Shown here piece by piece: positions 1-4,917 of a stretch of 5,750 bases of DNA. The DNA comes from Coriobacteriia bacterium (lineage in GTDB: Bacteria > Actinomycetota > Coriobacteriia > Anaerosomatales > SLCP01). The DNA lies in contig SLCP01000034.1 in the NCBI GenBank assembly GCA_007125735.1, positions 1 through 5,750 on the forward strand, read 5' to 3'. The first letter of the stretch is position 1; every line of letters begins with the position of its first letter. Under the pieces are notes generated by a model. It had not been told where the DNA came from and ran no database searches. It worked only from the letters and a program-made list of their open reading frames with translations. A program made the position numbers and the translations under genes.

Positions 1-800
1 TCGAGCGTGATGACGCCGGGAGCGATCACAGGATCCGGCGACATGATCGAGCGAACCTCGACTCCCTCGAGCGTACTCTTGACGACCTGCTGCCGGTACG
101 CGCCCTCGGCAAGTGTCGCGAGGAACCAGCCGATCAGGCCGAGCCATATGAAATCGAAGACCCCTTGGACCACCCCGATGACCGCGAGCGCGACCATCGA
201 GTAGCCGATGAACTGCCCAGAGCGACTCGCCCACAGTGTCGCCTTGAGATGGTCGCCGCTCACACCCCACAGCAGCGAGCGCAACACGCGGCCGCCGTCG
301 AGCGGGAATCCCGGCAGAAGGTTGAACACGCCGACACCGAAGTTGATGAGCGCAAGATACTGCAGCGGCGCCCACACCACATCAGACACCCCGGACGCAG
401 CGAAAACGACGTAACTGAGGTAGAAGACGGCGGACAGCGCGAAGCTCGCGAGCGGACCTGCCACAGCCATCACGAACTCCCGCATCGGGCTGGAGGGCTC
501 GTCCTCCATCTGCGCGACGCCACCGAACATGAACAGGGTGACCTTGCGGACCTTGATGCCGCCGGTACGAGCCACGAGCGAGTGGCTCAGCTCGTGGACG
601 ACGATGGATGCGAAGAACAAGAGCGCCGTGAGAACACCACTCGTGACGTTGACGAACGGGGTGCGGCCCGGGAACGCCGCAGGATAGTAGCTGAACGAGA
701 GGGTCGCCGATATCAGCACGAAGATGATCAACCATGTGGGGTTGATCTCGAGCGGAATCCCGAACAATCGTCCGAGCCGGAACGAGGGTAGGTTGAACAT
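1..800 (-). CDS. M50-family site-2 protease (Rip/SpoIVFB-like zinc metalloprotease) with C-terminal CBS domain, partial
   Basis: This is a membrane-embedded zinc metalloprotease of the kind that cleaves anti-sigma factors or other membrane proteins within the bilayer. The 266 visible residues begin MFNLPSFRLGRLFGIPL. The zinc/catalytic HELSH motif is at residues 69-73, within a hydrophobic helix (about 56-75). The second metal-ligand motif, FPLDGGR, is at 165-171. Other hydrophobic segments lie around 22-37, 108-134, 145-163 and 198-232. A sequence resembling the start of a CBS domain (VRSIMSPDPVIAPG) begins near residue 249 and continues past the left edge, so the 3' end is missing. This order of protease then CBS matches the Rip3-like branch of M50. 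The start ATG follows the stop of the MTA phosphorylase gene by 2 nt. A GAGGGAG stretch lies rather far upstream, so translational coupling is likely. The substrate cannot be read from the sequence. The family call is secure; the physiological role is unknown. Confidence 0.93.
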   Translation of the reverse strand, partial: MFNLPSFRLGRLFGIPLEINPTWLIIFVLISATLSFSYYPAAFPGRTPFVNVTSGVLTALLFFASIVVHELSHSLVARTGGIKVRKVTLFMFGGVAQMEDEPSSPMREFVMAVAGPLASFALSAVFYLSYVVFAASGVSDVVWAPLQYLALINFGVGVFNLLPGFPLDGGRVLRSLLWGVSGDHLKATLWASRSGQFIGYSMVALAVIGVVQGVFDFIWLGLIGWFLATLAEGAYRQQVVKSTLEGVEVRSIMSPDPVIAPGVITL

Positions 801-802
801 GG

Positions 803-1597
803 TCAGAAACTCGCTCCCTCGAGAGCGGTCGCGCACGAGCAGGGTCGCTCGGCCGGCAGAGCGGGGATCATCTCGTAGATGAGGCTCTTGACCTTCTCGT
901 TGTTCTCGGTGAAGACGCGTATCACCTCTTCATTGGTGACAGGTTCGACGCCCTCTGTGCCCACGTCGTGATCGGTGATGAGCGAAATGTTGCAGTAGCA
1001 GATCTCGAGCTCCCGAGCGAGGTAGCACTCGGGGTACTGGGTCATGTTGATGACTTCCCACCCCTGCGACGCGAACCAGCGTGACTCCGAGCGAGTCGAG
1101 AAGCGCGGGCCCTGGATGACGACGACGGTGCCGGTCGGGTGCGCGGTGATCCCCAGTCGTCCGGCCGTGTCGAACGCGATCGTCCGCATGGTGGGGCAAT
1201 ACGGGTCCGCCGAGGAGACGTGGGTAGTGATCGGACCGTCGTAGAACGTGTCCTTCCTCCCGGAGGTCCGGTCCACGAACTGGTCGCATATCACGAAGTG
1301 CCCGGGCTCGATGTGTGACTGGAGCGACCCGCACGCGTTAGGCCCGATGATGCGCGATACGCCGAGCTCTTTCATCGCCCATACGTTCGCCCGATAGTTG
1401 ATCATGTGCGGCGGGAGTGAGTGGTCTTTCCCGTGCCGCGGGAGGAAGGCGACCGAGCGACCGCCGATCTCTCCGAGCATGATCGGCGAGGACGGCGCCC
1501 CGTACGGAGTGTTCATCTTGTGCTCGTGCGGATTGTCGATCAGATCGTAGAAGCCGCTGCCTCCGAACACGCCTATCTCGGCCGACTGGTGCGCCAT
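803..1597 (-). CDS. mtnP: S-methyl-5'-thioadenosine phosphorylase
   Basis: A cytoplasmic trimeric-type purine nucleoside phosphorylase of the PNP/MTAP family (264 residues). It phosphorolyses 5'-methylthioadenosine to adenine and 5-methylthioribose-1-phosphate, clearing a by-product of polyamine and related SAM-dependent synthesis. Visible family motifs are the phosphate-binding GGSGFY (12-17), PRHG (53-56), NACGS (87-91), QGPRFSTRSE (162-171), NMTQYPE (184-190) and TDHD (208-211). The two Asp residues D209 and D211 correspond to the pair that selects 6-aminopurines in MTAPs, which favours MTA or adenosine over inosine/guanosine. The C-terminus carries a CSC motif (253-255). The start was chosen at MAHQSAEIG because GGAGGAG lies 4 nt upstream (core GGAGG 6 nt). 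The frame stays open upstream to 1744, but that extension overlaps the preceding gene and has no family similarity. The HD gene upstream ends 71 bp away. Substrate preference for MTA over adenosine or methylthioinosine is inferred from these residues. Confidence 0.95.
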   Translation of the reverse strand: MAHQSAEIGVFGGSGFYDLIDNPHEHKMNTPYGAPSSPIMLGEIGGRSVAFLPRHGKDHSLPPHMINYRANVWAMKELGVSRIIGPNACGSLQSHIEPGHFVICDQFVDRTSGRKDTFYDGPITTHVSSADPYCPTMRTIAFDTAGRLGITAHPTGTVVVIQGPRFSTRSESRWFASQGWEVINMTQYPECYLARELEICYCNISLITDHDVGTEGVEPVTNEEVIRVFTENNEKVKSLIYEMIPALPAERPCSCATALEGASF

Positions 1598-1601
1598 GGA
1601 T

Positions 1602-1608
1602 CTCCTCC
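1602..1608 (-). promoter_or_regulatory. Ribosome binding site of mtnP
   Basis: On the minus strand GGAGGAG ends 4 nt before the ATG at 1597, with the GGAGG core 6 nt away. It decides in favour of the 264-residue start over the longer in-frame extension. Confidence 0.85.
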
Positions 1609-1668
1609 GTATCGGTTCGCCGACATGAACACATCCGATTCTAGTGCATACCCCATGAACGGCGCAGA

Positions 1669-2670
1669 CTACGCACGTACGAGACCGCAGGCGTCCTCCG
1701 CAGCGGGTATCGGGCGCTCGTCCGCGACCGGTGCGGGGGCCCACAGGGGGCGCCTGAAGAGGTTCGCCGCATCACTCCAGCGCTCCTCCGCTAGTGACGC
1801 GCCTCCGGTCACGGCAAGAAACCCGTCCGCCTTCGCATCGAGGTTATCGGCGTGATGGAGAAGGAGGGCCTCGATCGTCGACGGGCGTCGCGGCGAGCCC
1901 CATTCCAGCTCTCCGTGGTGCGACAGCATGGCGTGTGAGAGCTTCGTGAGCAACTCGACCGGCACCGAGGAGTTCAGGCGGAGGACCGCGTCACGCATGC
2001 GTCGCTCGCCGAGCACGACGTGCCCGATGAGCCGACCCTCATCCGTATAGGACACGGCGCTGTCGTATGCGAGCTCGTCGACCTTGCCGATGTCGTGCAG
2101 GAGTGCGGCGGTCACCAGCAGGTCGGTGTCGACCTGATCGTAGAGCGGCCCGAGAGCCCTGCAGACTGTTGCGACGGCAAGCGAGTGCTCGATGAGTCCG
2201 CCGAGATACGCGTGGTGGTGGGCGCGGGCACCCGGACACTCGGCGAATCGCGCGAAAAACTCCTCGTCTCCGAAGACCGCTCTAAGTACGCGCCGCAGCG
2301 GGCGGCTCTTGACCGATGCTGCCACCGCCTTGAACCGTTCGACGACCTCTGCACGATCGCGCTTCGATGTTTCCAGCAATTCTGCAGGGTCGTACGCGTC
2401 AACAGGCCGCATTCGGTCGACCGCTATCCGTTTCACGCCGCGGTACGCGGTCACCGTGCCTTCGATGCGCACGACCGATCCCGATGGCACCGCGGCTGCC
2501 TCGGGCGTGGGCCTGAAATAGACGGCGGGAATCCGTCCGGTGCGGTCGGACACCTCGAGCGCGAGAAACGCCTCTCCTCCGCGCGTGCAGCGCATCTCCT
2601 TGCCGCACACCGCGAACACCGCATCAACCGACATGCCCTGGGACAGTTCCCTGACGTAGTTCCGCCGCAT
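1669..2670 (-). CDS. OB-fold/HD-domain protein, YhaM-like 3'-5' exoribonuclease
   Basis: A predicted cytoplasmic metal-dependent nuclease of 333 residues with the two-domain order of the YhaM family, whose members are usually a little over 300 residues. An N-terminal OB-fold nucleic-acid-binding domain spans about 14-90 (SDRTGRIPAVYF, then GSVVRIEGTVTAYRG). An HD phosphohydrolase-type domain spans about 150-285. HD-domain signatures include HHAYLGGLIEHS (152-163), LLHDIGK (190-196, with the H192-D193 pair), H217 in GHVVLGE, LSHAMLSHHGELEWGSP (244-260) and LHHADNLDAK (271-280). These match the YhaM motifs closely, including the characteristic HHGELEWGSP. Family members degrade RNA 3' to 5' and have roles in RNA turnover and DNA replication in Firmicutes. 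The role here is by analogy. The ATG at 2670 has GAGAGGG 7 nt upstream. The last ~30 residues are Pro/Ala-rich and probably disordered. It lies 83 bp after the SAM hydrolase gene and 71 bp before mtnP. Confidence 0.9.
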   Translation of the reverse strand: MRRNYVRELSQGMSVDAVFAVCGKEMRCTRGGEAFLALEVSDRTGRIPAVYFRPTPEAAAVPSGSVVRIEGTVTAYRGVKRIAVDRMRPVDAYDPAELLETSKRDRAEVVERFKAVAASVKSRPLRRVLRAVFGDEEFFARFAECPGARAHHHAYLGGLIEHSLAVATVCRALGPLYDQVDTDLLVTAALLHDIGKVDELAYDSAVSYTDEGRLIGHVVLGERRMRDAVLRLNSSVPVELLTKLSHAMLSHHGELEWGSPRRPSTIEALLLHHADNLDAKADGFLAVTGGASLAEERWSDAANLFRRPLWAPAPVADERPIPAAEDACGLVRA

Positions 2671-2721
2671 CTCCGCGCCCTCTCGTGACCGGGTATCCTG
2701 AAAGTCACGATACGCGACGGC

Positions 2722-2735
2722 TCTGACACGTCAGA
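2722..2735. repeat. 14-bp dyad in the gap between the SAM hydrolase and HD genes
   Basis: The plus-strand sequence TCTGACACGTCAGA has perfect 6-bp arms (TCTGAC/GTCAGA) around a 2-bp centre. It lies 52-65 nt upstream of the HD gene's ATG. On the minus strand, CTGACG (2726-2731 region) followed 16 bp later by TATCGT gives a weak promoter match overlapping the dyad, so it could be an operator. With no T-tract and a 2-nt loop it is not a terminator. Function is unproven. Confidence 0.35.
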
Positions 2736-2753
2736 CCAGGCCGGCGTACTCCT

Positions 2754-3557
2754 TCACCCGATCCTGACCCGCGCCTTGCTTCCCGGCTCGATGCCGTAGC
2801 GCTCAGCTGCGTTCTCCTGACGAACGGCAAGCGTGAGCCAGCCGGACGAATCGATGAGGACGACCGGCTCTCCCTCATCTACGTCGGCGAAGGTCTTCGC
2901 GAAGGGGACGTCGAGAACGAGGTGTCCGAATCCGAGCTCGAGGCGCTCGGCCTCGAGTCCCATCTCAGCGATCTGCTCGGCGGCGATCCTGATGCGCACT
3001 GAGCCGAACCTGTCATGCTCTATGACCTCGGCGATCACGTAGTCGCCGTCTATCTCGGTCGGCCTCACAGGCGCCGGGACGAGCGTGGCTGGATCGATCG
3101 ACGTCCCGAGAGACGTCGGCTCGACACCGCATGCGAGCGCCGCAGCCGCCGGAGCCAAGACGTCGCGAGCGTGGAACGTGCCGAGCGGTTCGCGAAAGTC
3201 GATCTTCGAGGGGTTGATCGCTATCGCCAGCGCGATCCCGCCCGCCCGCTCGCCTGCCAGCATGAGTACGCCGTTGTCGGGCCCCACGAGACGTACACCC
3301 GTCTCAGTCACCAGGCAGAGGTCGTGTCGGGAGCCCCCTACCGTTGGGTCCACGACGACCAGGTGGATGGCATCGGGAAGCTGGTAGACGCCGGCAGCGG
3401 CGAGCGCCGCTCCTTTACGCACGTCGTAGGGGGGGATCTGGTGGCCGAGGTCCACGACGCGCGCGAGGGGACAAGCGCGATGAATGACCGCGTGGCACAC
3501 GCCGACCCACGTGTCCTCAAGCCCGAAATCGGATACGAAACAGACGATGTTCTGCAC
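2754..3557 (-). CDS. SAM hydrolase / SAM hydroxide adenosyltransferase (DUF62 family)
   Basis: A cytoplasmic enzyme that hydrolyses S-adenosylmethionine to adenosine and methionine; the family is related to fluorinase and chlorinase. The protein is 267 residues, the usual family length. The N-terminus (VSDFGLEDTWVGVCHAVI, 8-25) is the family signature with the SAM-contacting Asp. The catalytic triad of characterised DUF62 proteins can be placed at D70 (VVVDP), R77 (GGSRHD) and H129 (TFHARDVLAP). These have the same 7- and 52-residue spacings as the Asp-Arg-His triad I recall for the Pyrococcus enzyme. GPDNGVL (92-98) and the C-terminal DSSGWLTLAVRQENAA segment (236-251) also fit the family. 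One oddity is Thr at 72, where relatives usually have Gly (VDPGVG). The start is a GTG with GGAAGG 9 nt upstream. The frame is open to 3746, but that would run into the divergent lipoprotein gene and adds no family sequence. It is the first gene of the left minus-strand cluster. Confidence 0.93.
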   Translation of the reverse strand: MQNIVCFVSDFGLEDTWVGVCHAVIHRACPLARVVDLGHQIPPYDVRKGAALAAAGVYQLPDAIHLVVVDPTVGGSRHDLCLVTETGVRLVGPDNGVLMLAGERAGGIALAIAINPSKIDFREPLGTFHARDVLAPAAAALACGVEPTSLGTSIDPATLVPAPVRPTEIDGDYVIAEVIEHDRFGSVRIRIAAEQIAEMGLEAERLELGFGHLVLDVPFAKTFADVDEGEPVVLIDSSGWLTLAVRQENAAERYGIEPGSKARVRIG

Positions 3558-3566
3558 GTAGGCGTA

Positions 3567-3572
3567 CCTTCC
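3567..3572 (-). promoter_or_regulatory. Ribosome binding site of the SAM hydrolase gene
   Basis: On the minus strand GGAAGG is followed by 9 nt and then the GTG at 3557. It supports this non-ATG start, which places the conserved NIVCFVSDFG block at residue 3, as expected for the family. Confidence 0.7.
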
Positions 3573-3593
3573 GACGGAAGCGCGATCATTCAC

Positions 3594-3621
3594 ACTATAC
3601 CCCGTGCACCAACCGGCACGG
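3594..3621 (-). promoter_or_regulatory. Candidate promoter -10 with adjoining inverted repeat, upstream of the SAM hydrolase gene
   Basis: On the minus strand a -10-like TATAGT (3594-3599) lies 36 nt before the GTG start. Just upstream, CCGTGC (3616-3621) and GCACGG (3602-3607) form a 6-bp inverted repeat around 8 nt. It occupies the spacer/-35 side of the putative promoter. The hexamer 17 bp upstream of TATAGT (GCCGTG) is a poor -35. This could mean an activator-dependent or regulated promoter, or simply that the -10 match is fortuitous. Confidence 0.3.
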
Positions 3622-3684
3622 CACGGATGGCTCGCATGCTCTACCATGCAGTGAGGTGGGATACTCGGTAGAAAGGCGATCGCG

Positions 3685-4131
3685 ATGCGTCTGCTCAGGA
3701 CGGCGGTGTCCACCCTGCTCCTCGCTCTCGTGTGCGCCACCGCCACCGCATGCTCGGGTCCATCCGTGGTATTCGTCGATGAGGAAGCCTCCTACACGTT
3801 GGATGAGATTGGCCTCCTGCCCGACGCGCTTACACGGCCAGCGTTCGAGGGACGCCCGACCGATGATGCGGCACAACTCCGCCGCGAGGCCCTCGTCGAG
3901 CTCCGTGGCGAAGGGGCCGGCGCAGCCGAGCTTGCGGAGTTCATCACCCGCTCCCTGCCCACCCAGACTCGGGCGGTGCCGTACTACGGAGAGGCCGCCC
4001 TTGTCGACGATGAGCCGGTCTGGATCGTGGTCGAGCTGTGGGGGTCGGAAGGGGGCACGCTAGACCGCACGCGCACGTGGGTGTTCGACCGCGCGACCGG
4101 AGAGATCATCTATTCCTCGTCCGGGCAGTGA
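3685..4131 (+). CDS. Small predicted lipoprotein of unknown function
   Basis: A 148-residue protein with a classic export signal: MRLLRT, a hydrophobic stretch (about 7-20), then TAC|S with the likely lipid-modified Cys at 23. The -3 residue is Ala rather than the usual Leu, but -1 Ala is acceptable. The alternative Cys17 has Val at -1 and is unlikely to be the lipobox. The mature part (about 125 residues) is acidic. It has a helical Ala/Glu-rich middle (62-90) and a C-terminal part with beta-type alternation (ALVDDEPVWIVVELWG, then RTWVFDRATGEIIYSSS), ending in a Ser-rich tail. I do not recognise a named domain. It would sit on the outer face of the cytoplasmic membrane. The ATG is preceded by AGAAAGG at 8 nt spacing. 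It is the only plus-strand gene here, divergent from the SAM hydrolase gene and convergent with the 118-residue gene. No function is assigned. Confidence 0.82.
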   Translation: MRLLRTAVSTLLLALVCATATACSGPSVVFVDEEASYTLDEIGLLPDALTRPAFEGRPTDDAAQLRREALVELRGEGAGAAELAEFITRSLPTQTRAVPYYGEAALVDDEPVWIVVELWGSEGGTLDRTRTWVFDRATGEIIYSSSGQ

Positions 4132-4171
4132 CGGTCTTCGTTCCCGAGCCGCCCCGCCTGGGCCCGAGAAC
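4132..4171. other. Convergent intergenic gap without recognisable terminator
   Basis: Forty GC-rich bases separate the stops of the lipoprotein gene and the 118-residue gene. The only structure seen is a 4-bp GCCC/GGGC stem and a direct repeat of CCCGAG. There is no stem followed by a T-tract, so transcripts from both sides may overlap here or end by a Rho-type mechanism. Confidence 0.4.
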
Positions 4172-4528
4172 TCAGCGCGCACTGCACGCAAGCCATTCCT
4201 CCACCTCGCGGCCGATGCGCTCCTCGCTGACACCCGCTTGCCGCAGGTCGTGGGCGTAGAGCGCCGCGATGACCGTCCGCCGGTACCGCGCCACCTCGGG
4301 ATGCGAGGAGCGAGCGGACATCCTTCGGAGGGTCTCGTCGAAGTACGCGCGCACCCTGCGCCGCATCTCTCTCGATGTCGACCACTCGGTATCGCGCAGG
4401 TTACGACGGGTGGCCTCGCCGGCCATCTCCGCCAGCGCAAGCGGCACACCGCGCGATACGATCGCGCGCTCGGCACACGAAGCCACGAATCTCTCGAAGC
4501 CTTCGTCGGTACAGGTACACAAGCCCAT
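4172..4528 (-). CDS. Small Arg/Glu-rich protein of unknown function, probably SOS-regulated
   Basis: A 118-residue, highly charged, predicted mostly helical protein with no signal peptide or membrane segment, so probably cytoplasmic. The N-terminus MGLCTCTDEGFERF carries a Cys-x-Cys pair (C4, C6). Further Cys residues are at 18 and 115. This could bind metal or form disulfides, but there is no complete zinc-finger pattern. Helical blocks are about 10-45, 50-72 and 77-115. The last of these (RYRRTVIAALYAHDLRQAG, then SEERIGREVEEWLA) looks like a helix-turn-helix-length pair, though I cannot claim DNA binding. I recognise no family. The coding call rests on a strong GGAGGT 8 nt before the ATG, GC-rich third positions on this strand and the clean fit between neighbours. 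A LexA-type box lies 3 nt upstream of the ribosome binding site, so damage-induced expression is predicted. Longer frames on either strand through this region lack comparable start signals. Confidence 0.78.
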   Translation of the reverse strand: MGLCTCTDEGFERFVASCAERAIVSRGVPLALAEMAGEATRRNLRDTEWSTSREMRRRVRAYFDETLRRMSARSSHPEVARYRRTVIAALYAHDLRQAGVSEERIGREVEEWLACSAR

Positions 4529-4536
4529 GCAGCACC

Positions 4537-4542
4537 ACCTCC
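4537..4542 (-). promoter_or_regulatory. Ribosome binding site of the 118-residue gene
   Basis: GGAGGT on the minus strand, 8 nt before the ATG at 4528. It is a near-ideal Shine-Dalgarno sequence and the main argument that this small gene is real. Confidence 0.8.
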
Positions 4543-4545
4543 ATA

Positions 4546-4559
4546 CGAACGTGCGTTCG
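4546..4559. promoter_or_regulatory. LexA-type SOS box (CGAACGTGCGTTCG)
   Basis: A 14-bp palindrome with perfect 6-bp arms (CGAACG/CGTTCG) around TG. It fits the Gram-positive LexA/DinR operator CGAAC-RNRY-GTTY on both strands: the central tetramer GTGC (GCAC on the minus strand) obeys R-N-R-Y, and the GAAC-N4-GTTC core is exact. It ends 17 nt upstream of the minus-strand ATG at 4528, next to the ribosome binding site. There, bound LexA would block initiation or early elongation. I found no other GAAC-N4-GTTC in the window. The match is seen directly; LexA binding is inferred. Confidence 0.7.
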
Positions 4560-4593
4560 CACAGAGAGTAGCGCCCTGCTCTGACACGCGGAC

Positions 4594-4842
4594 TCAGTCT
4601 TCCTCGAGGGGGACCACCATCGCGATGGAGTCACGGTTCACCGCGACGTACTCGGCCTTCCAGAGCATGTCCTGTCCGTGCAATGGAAAGACGCTGGCGT
4701 CGGTGATCGCAACGAAATCCTTGGCCTTCGAGTTCAGCGCGTCCGTCAACCGGCTACCGGACAGCACGTGCATCTCCCCCTCGATGCGATAGGCCGAGGT
4801 CGCGATCATGCAGCGCACCTGCTCCTTGTTCGTGAAAGTCAC
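4594..4842 (-). CDS. Small conserved-looking protein, possibly DUF6812-like
   Basis: A predicted cytoplasmic protein of 82 residues starting (V/M)TFTNKEQVRCMIATSAYRIEG and ending in VVPLEED. The pattern is a compact mostly-beta domain: an N-terminal strand pair (VRCMIATSAYRIEGEMHV), then SRLTDALNSKAKDFVAITDASVFP with its conserved-looking R-L-x-D-x-L-N and I-T-D-A elements, then a final strand pair (YVAVNRDSIAMVVPL). This resembles a small uncharacterised family with an 'I-x-G-x-x-H ... RL-D-LN ... F-I-T-D-A' pattern, which I recall as DUF6812. That label is from memory and uncertain. The start is taken as the GTG at 4842, with GAGAGGGGG 6 nt upstream. Upstream in-frame GTG codons at 4863 and 4878 are possible but less well placed. 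The DUF2085 gene ends 75 bp upstream, and 65 bp separate its stop from the next gene's ATG. No enzymatic role can be read from it. Confidence 0.75.
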   Translation of the reverse strand: MTFTNKEQVRCMIATSAYRIEGEMHVLSGSRLTDALNSKAKDFVAITDASVFPLHGQDMLWKAEYVAVNRDSIAMVVPLEED

Positions 4843-4848
4843 GCGTAG

Positions 4849-4857
4849 CCCCCTCTC
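4849..4857 (-). promoter_or_regulatory. Ribosome binding site choosing the 82-residue start
   Basis: GAGAGGGGG on the minus strand ends 6 nt before the GTG at 4842. It is the best-placed Shine-Dalgarno among the three candidate in-frame GTG codons (4842, 4863, 4878). Confidence 0.6.
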
Positions 4858-4917
4858 ATCCACGGCGCCCCTGTGCACACTCTAGCACCGGAAGCGCGAC
4901 GGAGCAGCCTCCGGGGC

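Noticed and set aside
165..791. Long plus-strand frame opposite the M50 protease
   Set aside because: Antisense shadow rich in Arg/Glu/His from high-GC codon bias. The minus strand has the HELSH and LDGGR motifs.
1638..1643. TAGAAT as a -10 element for a separate mtnP promoter in the 71-bp gap
   Set aside because: No acceptable -35 at 16-18 bp spacing and no extended -10. Too weak to list as a feature, although a secondary promoter is not excluded.
1598..1744. 49-residue N-terminal extension of MtnP
   Set aside because: It overlaps the end of the HD gene, has no family similarity and lacks a better ribosome binding site. GGAGGAG before MAHQSAEIG fixes the shorter start.
2020..2688. 222-codon plus-strand frame opposite the HD gene
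   Set aside because: Antisense shadow. The minus strand carries the complete OB-HD protein with intact motifs.
3558..3746. 63-residue N-terminal extension of the SAM hydrolase
   Set aside because: It would cross the divergent promoter region and overlap the signal peptide of the lipoprotein gene. The conserved N-terminus of the family begins right after the GTG at 3557.
4060..4587. 175-codon minus-strand frame overlapping the 118-residue gene
   Set aside because: Out-of-frame shadow of low complexity (Arg/Pro/Ser-rich) with no start signal. It also runs into the lipoprotein gene's 3' end.
4238..4792. 184-codon plus-strand frame spanning two small minus-strand genes and the SOS box
   Set aside because: No ribosome binding site or recognisable domain, and it crosses a real intergenic region. 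The minus-strand ORFs have strong Shine-Dalgarno sequences.
4900..4913. CGGAG-CAGC-CTCCG hairpin just after the DUF2085 stop as a terminator
   Set aside because: Only 5 bp and no following T-tract on the minus strand. It may be coincidental in GC-rich sequence.
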